This document shows positions 35,409 to 48,385 of a DNA stretch of 64,000 nucleotides, piece after piece. Every line of letters begins with the position of its first letter. Position 1 is the first letter of the stretch. This stretch comes from DATAOG01 sp963757395 (GTDB taxonomy: Bacteria > Pseudomonadota > Alphaproteobacteria > Geminicoccales > Geminicoccaceae). The notes beneath the pieces were generated by a model, which saw only the letters and a list, made by a program, of their open reading frames with translations, was not told the origin of the DNA and searched no databases. Location: positions 372,001 to 436,000 of the forward strand of contig CAVWRK010000011.1 of assembly GCA_963757395.1 (NCBI GenBank). The letters run 5' to 3'. The translations under genes and the position numbers were made by a program.

Positions 35409-36380
35409 TCAGAGCATCAGCTCCCAGGTCTCGCCTACGAGGTCGTGGCCGAAGCTCCGGTGCGGCGTGCTCTCGACCAGCCGGTAGCCCGCCCGCTCGT
35501 AGATCCGCCGCGCCGCCCCGAGGACGCTGTTGGTCCAGAGCCTGATCGTCCGGTAGCCGGCTGTCCTGGCGAAGCGCTCGCATTCCTGCGCCAGGCGCGC
35601 GCCGATGCCCTGGCCGCGCGCCTTGGGCTCGACCAGCAGCAGGCGAAGCTTCGCGATCTCGTCCGTGTCCTTCACCAGCAGCACCGAGCCGACGATGTCG
35701 CCGTCCCGCTCGGCGATCCAGCAGCGTTCGCGCTTCGGGTCGTGCTGCTGGATGAACCTGGCCGCGATCTCGGCGACCAGCGCCTCGAAGCGCTCGTCCC
35801 AACCGTACTCCTCGGCATAGAGCACACCGTGACGGTGCACGATCCAGCCAAGATCGCCCGGCCGATGGGGGCGGAGCAGGTAGGGCGTCCTCGGCTCGGG
35901 TCTTGGATCGAGCAGCCGCAGGAGCGTGTCCATGGCGTCCAGCAGGTGTTTCTGCTCGGGCTCCGACAGTTGCTCGAGCATGGCGCCGACCTCGGCACGC
36001 GACGCCTGATCGAGGGGTGCGAACGCCGCCCGGCCCGCATCCGTCAACCATAGGTGGTTCTGGCGGCCGTCAACTGCCGATGGCGTCCGCCGGATCAGGC
36101 GCCTGGTCTCGAAGCCGCGCAGGATGCGGCTGAGATAGCCCGCATCCAGGCCGAGCTCGCGGCCAAGCTCGCTCGCCGCGGGCCCGTCCCGGTTGGCGAG
36201 CTCGTAGAGCACGCGCGCCTCGGTCAGCGAGAACGGGCTCTGCAGCAACCCCTCGTGGAGCACGCCGATGTGCTTGGTGTAGAAACGGTTGAAGCGCCGC
36301 ACGCTTGCGATGCGTGGCGCAAGATCGGCGACGCGCTGCGCAGGATGCGCGCCGCGCCGCTCGAGCTTGGTCTCGGCCAT
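35409..36380 (-). CDS. MarR-family regulator fused to GNAT acetyltransferase
   Basis: 323-aa two-domain protein. The N-half is a MarR winged helix: SLTEARVLYELANRDGPAAS, GLDAGYLSRILRGFE, then the wing and LWLTDAGRAAF. The C-half, from about residue 165, is an N-acetyltransferase with GWIVHRHGVLYAEEYGWD, LLLVEPKARGQGIGARL (acetyl-CoA pyrophosphate loop Q/R-x-x-G-x-G) and NSVLGAARRIYERAGY. MarR-GNAT fusions are a known architecture. Start ATG 36380 chosen over 36401. Both target and operator are unknown. Confidence 0.9.
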   Translation of the reverse strand: MAETKLERRGAHPAQRVADLAPRIASVRRFNRFYTKHIGVLHEGLLQSPFSLTEARVLYELANRDGPAASELGRELGLDAGYLSRILRGFETRRLIRRTPSAVDGRQNHLWLTDAGRAAFAPLDQASRAEVGAMLEQLSEPEQKHLLDAMDTLLRLLDPRPEPRTPYLLRPHRPGDLGWIVHRHGVLYAEEYGWDERFEALVAEIAARFIQQHDPKRERCWIAERDGDIVGSVLLVKDTDEIAKLRLLLVEPKARGQGIGARLAQECERFARTAGYRTIRLWTNSVLGAARRIYERAGYRLVESTPHRSFGHDLVGETWELML

Positions 36381-36457
36381 GGTCGGCACCCTCGAAGGCA
36401 AGCGGGCCTATCCATGCCATTCTCAAGCATTTGATTGACTGGGTCAATGATCCAGGC

Positions 36458-37198
36458 TCAATCCATGACTTCCTGGCCGCCGTCGATGCCGAGCACCTGG
36501 GCGGTGACGTAGCCGTTGGTCATCAGATAGAGCGCGCCCTTGGCGCAGTCCTCGGCGTGGCCGATCCGGCCGACCGGCAGGCGGGCCGCCATCCGCACGT
36601 AGCGCTCCTCCTTGTCGTGGGCGTGCAGGAGGTCGTTGAGCGGGGTGTCGCAGAGGCCCGGCGCGATCGTGTTGACGCGACAGCCGAGCTTGGCAAACTC
36701 CAGCGCCAGCGAGCGGGTCGCGGCATTGAGCGCGCCGTTGATGCAGGCGCCCATGATGTAGCCCTTGACCGGGCGCTTGGCGGCGACGCCGGTGAAGAAC
36801 ACGATGCTGCCGCCCGCGCGCAGATGGGGCCTGGCATCACAGGCGGCCCAGAACGGCCCCCAGAACTTGCTCTCGAAGGCTTCCCGCGCGGTCTGATCGG
36901 TCAGATCGTCGTAAAGGATCGGCTTCACCGTCGAGCCGGGCAGGACCAGATGGTCGAACGGCGCGCAGTCGGCCAGGAACGCCGCGACCGCCGGTCGGTC
37001 CTCGATCCGGAGCGCGCGCCAGGGCACCGCCCGCCCGCTGCGCCCGGTCAGCTGGCGCGAGGCTTCGGCCAGCTTCTCAGGCGTTCGCGCCGCGATCGCG
37101 ACCACAGCACCGGCGTCGAGCGCGAGCTCTGCGGTGGCATAGCCCATGCCGTAGGAACCGCCGATGATCACGACCTTCTTGCCCTCGAGCGAGCCCAT
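36458..37198 (-). CDS. SDR-family protein without the standard catalytic tetrad
   Basis: 246-aa Rossmann protein. The cofactor loop IIGGSYGMGYATAELAL is intact. Where classical SDRs have YxxxK followed by a helix, this reads GYIMGACINGALNAATRSL: aligning the ALNAATRSL helix puts Gly and Asn at the Tyr and Lys positions. The serine strand reads IVFFTGVAAKRP. It therefore resembles atypical SDR subgroups. Start ATG 37198 has a GGGAGG site. Could bind NAD(P) without classical oxidoreductase chemistry. Confidence 0.85.
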   Translation of the reverse strand: MGSLEGKKVVIIGGSYGMGYATAELALDAGAVVAIAARTPEKLAEASRQLTGRSGRAVPWRALRIEDRPAVAAFLADCAPFDHLVLPGSTVKPILYDDLTDQTAREAFESKFWGPFWAACDARPHLRAGGSIVFFTGVAAKRPVKGYIMGACINGALNAATRSLALEFAKLGCRVNTIAPGLCDTPLNDLLHAHDKEERYVRMAARLPVGRIGHAEDCAKGALYLMTNGYVTAQVLGIDGGQEVMD

Positions 37199-37791
37199 GC
37201 CCTGCCTCCCATCTGCGCTGCTGGCTGGCATCCGACGATAGCCGTGGCCGCCCGGCGCGACAACGACGGGTCGGCACGGCAGCGGCGGTCGCCGCCGTCA
37301 GTTCTCAGGCCTTTCCAGCCGCGCGCCAATCATGACGCCGTGGGCGAGGTTGCCGGGGCCGTTAACCAACGGTACCGGTCAGCAGCCGCGCACGCTGGTC
37401 AGCCGCAAGCGGCGATTGAGGGGGGCTCGGTGGTTTCGGGTTGCGCTGTCACGAGTTGACCCGAGGCTCGGGCGGCGATGCCCGAACTGCGCCGGTCGCC
37501 TCGGTGCTCGGCTGGTCGCTGGTCAGGGGGAGCTGCGCGACCGACTAGCCACGCCCCGAGGTGGCTAGACGCGCTGAGCGTGTGATCGCGACGGTGGTCG
37601 CGACCATAACCCCAGCCGCGAGCGTACTCTTGCTCGCCCGCCGAGAGACATCGTGCTGACGCACTGGCTGCGCACCGCACCACCCCTTGAGTTCCCTTCT
37701 AGCGCCCAGCGGTGCAAACTCGGGCCTCAACGGGTATCAAACCCGGACAAGACGCGCGGCGCCCGGTTCAAGCTGATCGGAGGGACGGCTG
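37199..37791. other. Gene-free stretch
   Basis: About 590 bp between the SDR and the ZIP gene. Only low-complexity, Arg/Ala-rich frames that look like chance reading frames of GC-rich DNA. No tRNA or clear terminator seen. A GGAGGG ribosome site for the next gene lies at its right edge. Confidence 0.5.
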
Positions 37792-38562
37792 GTGCCTCTT
37801 CTCGATGACGAGATCCTCATCAAGGTGGTTCCCGTCCTGATCGTCGTCGCCATCGCGCTGGCCGCCGGCTGGGCTCCCCTTCACCGGCGCGCCGGCGACG
37901 ACCATGTCGAAGGCTACGCCCGCGGCGAGGCGCTCGCGGTCGGGGTCTTCCTCGGCGCCGGCATCATCCACATGCTGGGCGACACGGCCTCCGATTTCGT
38001 GGAGGCCGGCATCACCTACCCGGTGGGCGAGGTGCTGTGTGGGGCCGTCATTCTTCTTCTGCTCTGGCTGGAGCACCTGGGCAACCGGCTGGCCGGTGCC
38101 CACGGCGCCAACGAGAGGACGGTACTCGCGATCCTCGCCAGCCTCATTCTCGCGTTTCACAGCTTCCTGGTCGGCGCCGCGCTCGGCACCGCAAGCGAGC
38201 TCTCGACCACGATCGTGGTCCTCGTCGCCGTGCTCGCCCACAAATGGGCGGCCGCGTTCGCGCTCAGTCTCACGCTATCGCGCAGCCAACTATCATCGCG
38301 CAACGCAACCGCTTTGTTTCTAACCTTCGTGCTGATGTTCCCGGCCGGGGTCGCGGTCGGTGCTGGCGCCCTCGCCCTCACTGCGTCACACCCACTGTTC
38401 GAGCCGACCTTCGCCGGCCTCGCCGCGGGAACGTTCATCTATCTCGGGACTCTGCACGGCTTGACCAGCAGCACGTTGATCGCGAAGTGCCAGCATTTTC
38501 CGCAGTTCGCCATGGTCGCCCTGGGTTTCCTCCTGATGGCCGTGGTCGCCATCTGGACCTGA
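37792..38562 (+). CDS. ZIP-family metal transporter
   Basis: 256-aa membrane protein with eight predicted helices. The ZIP signature helices are LILAFHSFLVGAALG (His-Ser-x3-Gly) and VLAHKWAAAFALSLTL (His-Lys-x3-Ala), which build the binuclear metal site of Zn/Fe permeases. The intracellular loop is short (ERTV). It starts with GTG at 37792 after GGAGGG. Imports divalent metal, probably zinc, by family. Confidence 0.87.
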   Translation: MPLLDDEILIKVVPVLIVVAIALAAGWAPLHRRAGDDHVEGYARGEALAVGVFLGAGIIHMLGDTASDFVEAGITYPVGEVLCGAVILLLLWLEHLGNRLAGAHGANERTVLAILASLILAFHSFLVGAALGTASELSTTIVVLVAVLAHKWAAAFALSLTLSRSQLSSRNATALFLTFVLMFPAGVAVGAGALALTASHPLFEPTFAGLAAGTFIYLGTLHGLTSSTLIAKCQHFPQFAMVALGFLLMAVVAIWT

Positions 38563-38793
38563 TCGTCAGCACATGGTCGATGCGGCAAGCCGGTTGGGAA
38601 TCGTCGGCCGCTCGGCCGGCTAGCCCTGTTCTCCCCGCGGCGCGCGGTTGCTGCAACTCCGCTGCCTGGTGCCATCGTCGAGCCTCGGCGCGGCGAGACT
38701 GCGTGCTCGCCGCGATCCAGAGGGATTGTGTGCCGCTCCGAGCGTGGCACCAGACCACCTCGGCCCCAGCACGAGGACGTTCGGCGCCGGTGC

Positions 38794-39630
38794 TCAGGGC
38801 TCGAGGTAGTGGGGCTCGGGGCGGCCGTGCAGGTCTTCGAAGTGGACCAGGACCGGCTCGCCGAGCGCGCAGGGCGCACCGTTCCGGAACGCCCATTCGC
38901 CCCGGTCGCAGTTCTCGGCGATCACATAACCGTTCAAATAGAAGCGCCGGTCGCCGCCCGAGCGGTTCGGCCCGGAGCCGTGGATCAGGTTCAGGTGCCA
39001 GAGCGCCACGTCGCCGGGCTCGAGGAGCAGATCGACCTTGCTCGCCGGGTCGAGCCCGAGCACACGGAGGTCGTCGTCGCTCAGGGCCCGGTCCATGACC
39101 CGGCCAGCCCCCTCGAAGCCGAGCTCGCCGAGCCTGTGGCTGCCCGGCAGGATCGTCATCGCGCCGTTGTCCCGACCATGATGGTCGATCGCGACGCCGG
39201 TCTGGACGTAGGAGCTGCCAGGCTCGCGGTAGGCCGTGCGCGGCCGCCGGAAGCGGATGTCCTGGTGATAGCCGAACTCGACGGCGGCCGCGCCCGGCGG
39301 CTTCCAGTGCATCTGATTGATGATCTGCTTCAGGTTCTCACCGAGCAGGGGGCCCAGGATCGCCAGCATGCGCCGGTCGGTGCGGTAGCGCGCGAGCACC
39401 GGATCGAAATAGGCCGGCCACTGCACCAGGCGCACGATCCGGCCGAGCCTGTCATCGTCGGCGATCCGGAACAGCACGTTCTGATGGCGAAAGCTGGTGG
39501 GATGGCCGAGGCCCTGGGCGTAGACCCGATCGAAGGCGGCTGCCAGCTCCCGGACCGCAGCCGGCTCGAACACGCCCCTGACGACGGCGTAGCCCAGCTC
39601 GTGATACTGATCGAGGTAGGCAGGATCCAT
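38794..39630 (-). CDS. Phytanoyl-CoA dioxygenase (PhyH) family protein
   Basis: 278-aa Fe(II)/2-oxoglutarate oxygenase fold. The metal triad is visible: His and Asp in FGYHQDIRF and the distal His in WHLNLIHGSGPNRS, with the Arg that holds 2-oxoglutarate following it. The jelly-roll segment TGVAIDHHGRDNGAMTILPG is typical. Hydroxylates an unknown substrate. The upstream region (39631-39940) is AT-rich and may hold its promoter. Confidence 0.9.
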   Translation of the reverse strand: MDPAYLDQYHELGYAVVRGVFEPAAVRELAAAFDRVYAQGLGHPTSFRHQNVLFRIADDDRLGRIVRLVQWPAYFDPVLARYRTDRRMLAILGPLLGENLKQIINQMHWKPPGAAAVEFGYHQDIRFRRPRTAYREPGSSYVQTGVAIDHHGRDNGAMTILPGSHRLGELGFEGAGRVMDRALSDDDLRVLGLDPASKVDLLLEPGDVALWHLNLIHGSGPNRSGGDRRFYLNGYVIAENCDRGEWAFRNGAPCALGEPVLVHFEDLHGRPEPHYLEP

Positions 39631-39950
39631 CCGGTCCTCCAGGCGGCATCAGGGCGACCAGGGGCGCCCCCGCCCGACTGGGCTAACAGACGGTCGTTAA
39701 GAAGCCTCGAAGCAGGCGCGGCCACCGCTGGCGCGGCGCCCTCCCGCCTGATCACGATTGTTGGCAAGCGGTTAGTCTATATTTTTAATTTTTCAGATTA
39801 AGTTGCGTGACAGTTTCGGTCAGCCGCGATTCGGCGATCGCAAAAGTTGCGCAACGATGACACTTTGGTTGAGCAGGTTGACAGAAGTTCATCGATTTGC
39901 CCCTTGACCTGCCGGGACAGCTCGCCTAAAACTCCGCTACCCAGATTCTC

Positions 39951-39982
39951 CAAAAAAGAGCGCCGGACCCGAGGGCCCGGCG
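39951..39982 (-). terminator. Intrinsic terminator on the minus strand
   Basis: Read on the minus strand: CGCCGG-g-CCC-tc-GGG-t-CCGGCG, a 9-bp stem with one mismatch and a two-base loop, followed by CTC and six T residues (39957-39952). This is a textbook Rho-independent terminator. It would end transcripts coming from the lysR side or from the small-RNA candidate. Confidence 0.8.
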
Positions 39983-40134
39983 AATTCATCAGGGAGGCTT
40001 AACGTCTGGGAGACGTGAGGATCACCGATCCTCAAAAGCTTCAGGCATCGCACCTGAAGCACGAGACTGGTCTCTTCAGGGACAGAGCCCAATCCCGCCA
40101 CAGCGAGGACCGCGGAAACGCCGTCCTTGCTGCA
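39951..40134 (-). ncRNA. Candidate structured small RNA
   Basis: About 184 nt between a -10-like TATATT (40146-40141) and a strong terminator. Perfect or near-perfect stems, listed by plus coordinates: 40102-40110/40123-40131 (8 of 9); 40053-40058/40075-40080 with inner 40063-40067/40070-40074; 40038-40045/40053-40060 (8 of 8); 40016-40023/40027-40034 (8 of 8, 3-nt loop); 40002-40007/40011-40016; and the terminator. The second and third stems share the CCTGAAG segment and exclude each other. An unpaired CCTCCC (39997-39992) could target ribosome sites. It does not match tmRNA, SRP, RNase P or 6S as I know them. Confidence 0.55.
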
Positions 40135-40140
40135 ATGCAC

Positions 40141-40146
40141 AATATA
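40141..40146 (-). promoter_or_regulatory. -10-like element for the small RNA candidate
   Basis: TATATT on the minus strand, about 7 nt before the first stem. Only a weak -35 (TGGTCG) lies 17 nt upstream, so the promoter is tentative. Confidence 0.35.
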
Positions 40147-40217
40147 GTCGGATGATCGCGGCTCGACCAGAGCTTGCGTGCATGGCTGCTATGAATTTTT
40201 GCAACGCTGTGGCGTGG

Positions 40218-41126
40218 CTACCACACCGCCTGCTCCGCCATCTTGCGCAGCAGGAAGTCCCGGAACACGCTGACCCGCTTCGAGGCGCGCATTTCCTCGG
40301 GATATACGAAGTAGGCGTTGAACGTCGGCCCTTCCAACTGGGGCAGCACCCGGACCAGACGCCGCGAGCTCGAGCACAGATAGTCGGGCAACGACGCCAC
40401 ACCGAGCCCCCGCTCGGTGGCGCGCAGCATGCCGTAGACGTTGTTGATCAGCAGCGTCGCCCGCCGCGGCGGCCGCGGATCGTCCTCGGGGCGGCCGGCG
40501 ATCACGACCCAGTTCAGGCTCGGCACCGGCGGTGGGGTCGCCTCGGCGCCGTAGACGATCAGGCGATGACGGTCGAGGTCGTCCGGGGCCGCGAGCGGCG
40601 GCGCGGTCTCGAGATATTCGGGCGCGGCGTAGAGATGGGTGTGCGCGGTCATCAGCCGCTTTTGGATCAGGTCGGGCTGACGTGGCGGGTTCAGCCGGAT
40701 CGCGACGTCGGCCTCGCGCATGCTGAGGTCGAGCTCGGTGTCGATGACGATCAGCGAGACCGTGATCTCGGGATAGAGATCGAGGAACTCGCTGAGGTGC
40801 GCAGTCAGCCAGACGGTGCCGAAGCCGACCGTGGTGTTGATCTTGAGGTGGCCCGCCGGATGGTCCTTGGCCTCGTCGAGACGGCTCTCGACGGTCGCCA
40901 TGCGGGCGGCGATCTCCTGGGCGGTCTCGAGCAGGATCTCGCCCTGCTCGGTCAGCACCAGGCCGCGCGCGTGCCGGTGGAACAAGGGCGTGCGCAGATC
41001 TTCCTCGAGCGCGCTGATCTGGCGGCTGATCGCGGACTGGCTGAGACCCAGGGACTCGGCGGCGCGCGTGAAGCTGCCGGCTTCCGCCACCCCCCGGAAC
41101 ACGCGCACCCGGTCCCAATCGATCAT
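40218..41126 (-). CDS. LysR-family transcriptional regulator
   Basis: 302-aa LTTR. The N-terminal helix-turn-helix is VFRGVAEAGSFTRAAESLGL, SQSAISRQISALEEDL, TPLFHRHARGLVLTEQG. The periplasmic-binding-like effector domain begins at about residue 92 (HLKINTTVGFGTVWL). It lies downstream of trxB in the same direction, an order seen in other Rhodospirillales-type genomes, so trxB or a linked gene is a possible target (inference). Confidence 0.93.
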   Translation of the reverse strand: MIDWDRVRVFRGVAEAGSFTRAAESLGLSQSAISRQISALEEDLRTPLFHRHARGLVLTEQGEILLETAQEIAARMATVESRLDEAKDHPAGHLKINTTVGFGTVWLTAHLSEFLDLYPEITVSLIVIDTELDLSMREADVAIRLNPPRQPDLIQKRLMTAHTHLYAAPEYLETAPPLAAPDDLDRHRLIVYGAEATPPPVPSLNWVVIAGRPEDDPRPPRRATLLINNVYGMLRATERGLGVASLPDYLCSSSRRLVRVLPQLEGPTFNAYFVYPEEMRASKRVSVFRDFLLRKMAEQAVW

Positions 41127-41137
41127 CGCCCGGCTCC

Positions 41138-42121
41138 TCAGGCACCGGCACCATAAGCAGCCACGGCCGGCGCTTCGGCCTCGATCCCGGCGAGGAACTT
41201 CTCGGCCTCGAGCGCCGCCATGCAGCCGGTGCCGGCGGCGGTCACCGCCTGGCGGAAGATCCGATCCTGCACGTCGCCGGCGGCGAACACGCCCTCGACA
41301 CTGGTCCTGGTGCTGTCCGGCGCGGTGATCACATAGCCGCCTTCGTCCATCGCGAGCTGGCCCTTGACCAACCCGGTCGCCGGATCGTGGCCGATCGCGA
41401 TGAACACGCCTCCGACCGCGAGCTCGCGCAACGTCCCGCTCCGGACGTCGCGCAGGCGCAGGCCGGTGACCGCGCGCGGCTGCTCCTGCCCCAGGATCTC
41501 CTCGACCACGGCGTGCCAGACGACGGTGATCTTGGAGTTGCGGAACAGGCGGTCCTGCAGGACCTTCTCGGCGCGCAGCTGGCCGCGGCGGTGGATCAGG
41601 ACCACGCGGCTCGCCATCTGGCTCAGATAGAGCGCTTCCTCGACCGCCGTGTTGCCGCCGCCGACGACCGCGACCGGCTGGCCGCGGAAGAAGAAGCCAT
41701 CGCAGGTCGCGCAGGCCGAGACGCCGTGGCCGGCGAAGGCTTTCTCGCTCGGCAGGCCGAGCCAGCGGGCCTGGGCACCGGTCGCGAGGATCAGGCTCTC
41801 CGCCAGGTAGCGGTCGCCGCCATCGGCCTGGCAGACGAACGGCCGCCGGCCCAGGTCGAGATCGGTGATGCTGTCGAGCACCAGCTCGGCGCCGCAGTTC
41901 GCGGCCTGGGCGGCCATCTGGTCCATCAGCCAGGGGCCCTGGATGGCCTCGGCGAAGCCCGGATAGTTCTCGACGTCGGTGGTGCCCGACAGCTGGCCGC
42001 CGACCTCGAGGCCCTGGATCAGGATCGGCTGCAGATTGGCCCGCGCGGCATAGACGGCCGCGGTATAGCCCGCCGGCCCGGAGCCGATGATCAGGACCTT
42101 GCAGTGGCGCGTCGCCGCCAT
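41138..42121 (-). CDS. trxB: Thioredoxin-disulfide reductase
   Basis: 327-aa NADPH-dependent flavoenzyme that reduces thioredoxin. FAD loop IGSGPAGYTAAVYAARA, redox-active CATC in SACATCDGFFFRG, NADPH loop VGGGNTAVEEALYL, HRR for the 2'-phosphate, and the C-terminal GVFAAGDVQDRIFRQAVTAA. All standard. Intact frame, in contrast to the genes upstream. Confidence 0.95.
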   Translation of the reverse strand: MAATRHCKVLIIGSGPAGYTAAVYAARANLQPILIQGLEVGGQLSGTTDVENYPGFAEAIQGPWLMDQMAAQAANCGAELVLDSITDLDLGRRPFVCQADGGDRYLAESLILATGAQARWLGLPSEKAFAGHGVSACATCDGFFFRGQPVAVVGGGNTAVEEALYLSQMASRVVLIHRRGQLRAEKVLQDRLFRNSKITVVWHAVVEEILGQEQPRAVTGLRLRDVRSGTLRELAVGGVFIAIGHDPATGLVKGQLAMDEGGYVITAPDSTRTSVEGVFAAGDVQDRIFRQAVTAAGTGCMAALEAEKFLAGIEAEAPAVAAYGAGA

Positions 42122-42134
42122 GGCTCGACCTTTC

Positions 42135-43260
42135 CTACGCCTGGTCGCGTGAATTTAAGGTGTCGGAGGCGCCGGCGCCACTGCCTGGCGGGTCACTGCG
42201 CTGATCGGTCGTCCCGAAAAGCCTTGCCCGGATCGCCTCGGCCACCGCCGCGGCCGGGTTGAGCGGCGGCGACCGCCGCTCCGGCCAGGCGCTGCCGAGC
42301 GGGCAGAGATGGCCCTGCTCCTCGAGCGCGCCATGCAGCCTGGCAAGCCTGGCCGAGACGCCTGCGGCCGGACGGAACAGGAACACGGGAGCGCCGGTCG
42401 CCGCCGCTTCGGTGCACATCGACGCCGAGTCCGCGGTCACGATGATCGCGTCCGCGGCGCCGAGCAGGCCGAGATAAGGATTGTCAAAGTCCCGCTCGAC
42501 GCTCGGGGGCGACCAGCGGTGCAGGAAATGCGGCCCCTCGATCGCCGCCGCGAGCGCCTTTGAGCAGGCGGCCCCGGTCCGCCGGCTGGTGGTGACCAGG
42601 AGACTGCCGCCGCGCTCGCGGGCGAGCGCGCTCGCCTGCCGCCCGAGCGCGGCGGCGTCGGCGCGGGTGAAGCGGACCCTCCGGTTGCTGCCGCCGACCA
42701 GGCAGGCGATCCAGGGCCGCGGCAGGTCGGCAAGGCGCGGCCGCAGCGCCTCGGCGGCCTCGACCAGGCGCGCCGGCGTGAGCCGATGGGGCGCGCCCTG
42801 GGTGCGGATCATCTCCGGCCGGTCCGCCACCCGGTCGTGCGCCGGCACGACCAGCAGATCGGGCCCGCGCGCCGAGCCCGGCCACATCAGCTGGACCAGG
42901 AACGCCGTCGGTTGCCGGCGCTTCAGCCAGCGCACCACGGGCAGGCTGCGCCGGCCGGCCGCGATCACGAGCTCGGGCCAGGGCGGGGTCAGCGCGTCCC
43001 GCGCCGCCGGTGTCAGGCCGAGCAGCGAAGCGCCGAGCAACCGGCCCGGCAGCCGGGCCAGCGGGCCGAAGTCGATGCGTCTTGATCGTGAACGGCCAGC
43101 CCAGCGCCTCGGCCACGGCCAGCACCTGATTGAGGTTGCCCGGACGATCGTCGACCAGCGCCCAGGTCCGGGGCGGCGGCAGCGCCCGGTCGGGACGATC
43201 AGCGGGATCGGATCTCGCCGGGATAGGCGACCTCGAGGATCTCGAAATAGCGGGTTCCAC
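42135..43260 (-). CDS. Mitochondrial-fission ELM1-like protein, one frame break
   Basis: About 375 codons after repair. The N-terminal TWALVDDRPGNLNQVLAVAE and GWPFTIK lie in one frame. An extra base near 43079 leads to IDFGPLARLPGRLLG, then PWPELVIAAGRRSLPVVRWL, IACLVGGSNRRVRFT and ADAIIVTADSASMCTEAAAT, the ELM1/DUF1022 pattern, a GT-B-like fold. The 5' end is uncertain: no ATG lies after the greA stop, and the GTG at 43260 would overlap greA by 62 bp. Function in bacteria is unknown. Confidence 0.8.
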
Positions 43261-43690
43261 GGGGCGTCGGCACCTCGACCGTATCGCCGGCCTCGCGGCC
43301 GATCAGGGCGCGGCCGAGCGGCGCGCTGATCGACAGCAGGCCGCGCTGGATCTCGGCCTCGTCGGGTCCTACCACCTGGTAGACGACCTCCTCCTCGGTC
43401 TCCTCGTCGACCAGCTTGACCTGGGCGCCGAACTTGACCGTCGAGCCGCCCTGCTGGCTGATGTCGATGATCTCGGCGCGGGCGAGCTTGTCCTCGAGCT
43501 CGAGCACCCGGCCTTCGATGAAGCTCTGGCGCTCGCGCGCCGCGTGGTACTCGGCGTTCTCGGACAGGTCGCCGTGCTCGCGCGCCTCGGCGAGCGCCTT
43601 GATGACGGCCGGCCGCTCGTCGTACTTCAAGCGCTTGAGCTCTTGCTCGAGCCGGCGTGTAGCCGCCCGAGGTCATCGGAATCCGGTTGC

Positions 43691-43694
<4 letters not shown>
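43199..43694 (-). CDS. greA: Transcription elongation factor GreA, one frame break
   Basis: About 164 aa after repair. It rescues backtracked RNA polymerase by stimulating transcript cleavage. The N-terminus MSNRIPMTSGGYT is followed by an extra base (about 43660) and then LEQELKRLKYDERPAVI, LAEAREHGDLSENAEYHAAR (acidic tip DLSENAEY) and the C-domain VYQVVGPDEAEIQRGLLSI, ISAPLGRALIGREAGDTVEV. ATG 43694 overlaps the carB stop as ATGA. Essentially complete; the shift is probably a sequence error. Confidence 0.92.
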
Positions 43695-47029
<3,335 letters not shown>

Positions 47030-47030
<1 letters not shown>

Positions 47031-48184
47031 CAGCGGCGCTCGATCAGCCGGAGGAAACGGTCGAACAGATAGGCGCTGTCCTGCGGTCCGGGCGAGGCCT
47101 CGGGATGGTACTGGACCGAGAACACCGGCCGGTCGCGGAGGCTCAGGCCCTCGAGCGAGCCGTCGAACAGCGAGACATGGGTCGCCTCGACGCCCGCGGG
47201 CAGGCTCTCGGGCCGGACCGCGAAGCCGTGGTTCTGGCTGGTGATCTCGACCTTGCCCGTGGTCAGGTCCTGGACCGGGTGGTTGGCGCCGTGATGGCCG
47301 AACTTCATCTTCTCGGTGGTGGCGCCGAGCGCCAGCGCCAGCATCTGATGGCCGAGGCAGATGCCGAACAGCGGCTTGTCGCTGGCCAGCAGCTTCTGGA
47401 TCTGCGGGCACCGCGAAGCTGCCGGTCGCCGCCGGGTCGCCCGGCCCGTTGGACAGGAAGATGCCATCGGGCGCCAGCGCCAGGATCTCGTCTGCCGGCG
47501 TGCGCGCCGGCACCACGGTCACGCGCAGGCCGAGCGAGACCAGCGAGCGCAGGATGTTGCGCTTGATTCCGTAGTCGACCGCGACCACATGGTAGCGGCC
47601 CTCGGCGCGATCGCCATAGCCGCCCGGGTAACGCCAGAGGGTGTCCGTCCAGCCGTAGCGCTGCCGGCAGGAGACCTCGGAGGCGAGATCCATGCCGACC
47701 AGACCGGGCCACTCGCGGGCCAGCTTGGCCAGGCGCGGGACGGATCCGGACCCTCCTCGGGATCGAAGCCGAGGGCTGCGGTCTGGGCGCCGGCCGTGCG
47801 CAGGTGCCGGGTCAGCCGCCGGGTGTCGATGCCGGCGATCCCGACCAGCCCCTGGCGGGCGAGCCAGCGGTCGAGATGCGCCGCGGCGCGATAGTTGGAC
47901 GGGTCGGTGATCGGCGCGCGCAGGACGACGCCCCGCGCCCAGCAGGTCGTCGCCTCGAGGTCCTCGTCGTTGGTGCCGACGTTGCCGATGTGGGGAAAGG
48001 TGAAGGTGATCAGCTGGCCGGCGTAGGAGGGATCGGTGAGGATCTCCTGATAGCCGGTCATGGCGGTGTTGAAGACCAGCTCGCCGACGACCTCGGCGGG
48101 CGCGCCCAGGCCCTGGCCATGAAAGACCGTGCCATCGGCGAGCACGAGGCTGGCGCTGGCCCGGGAGCGAACGGTAACGGTCAT
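47030..48184 (-). CDS. carA: Carbamoyl-phosphate synthase small subunit, frame breaks
   Basis: Glutaminase subunit feeding ammonia to CarB; about 383 aa after repair. N-domain LVLADGTVFHGQGLGAPAEV and FNTAMTGYQEILTDPSYAGQ. A net +2 (or -1) shift near 47740 and a +1 near 47409 follow. The class I amidotransferase domain reads NGPGDPAAT, FGICLGHQMLALALG (nucleophilic Cys) and SVQYHPEASPGP (His, Glu). With three extra bases removed the gene is 384 codons, in step with the +1 pattern in carB. Confidence 0.92.
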
Positions 48185-48385
48185 GAAAACGACAGCTCGT
48201 AGCTTCGGAGCGCAGCCCCGTCCGCCCGGGCGGTCGGCGGCGACCGGGGCTGCGAGCGGGCGGACCTTACGCCAGGGTTGAAAGGGCCGTCAAGCGACCC
48301 GGCCATGATGGTACGCCCGGTCTACTTGCGAGGTGGTAAATGCGATGGTACTCGAACGAGGCAGACTCCACGAAGGGGCGAATCA

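Noticed and set aside
39951..40134. 6S RNA, SRP RNA, tmRNA or RNase P identity for the structured stretch
   Set aside because: The fold is a chain of independent local hairpins; none of the sequence signatures or closing-stem layouts of these RNAs is present.
39937..40140. 67-aa minus-strand reading frame across the small-RNA candidate
   Set aside because: No ribosome site, GTG start inside the predicted first stem, and it runs through the terminator; the hairpins explain the sequence better.
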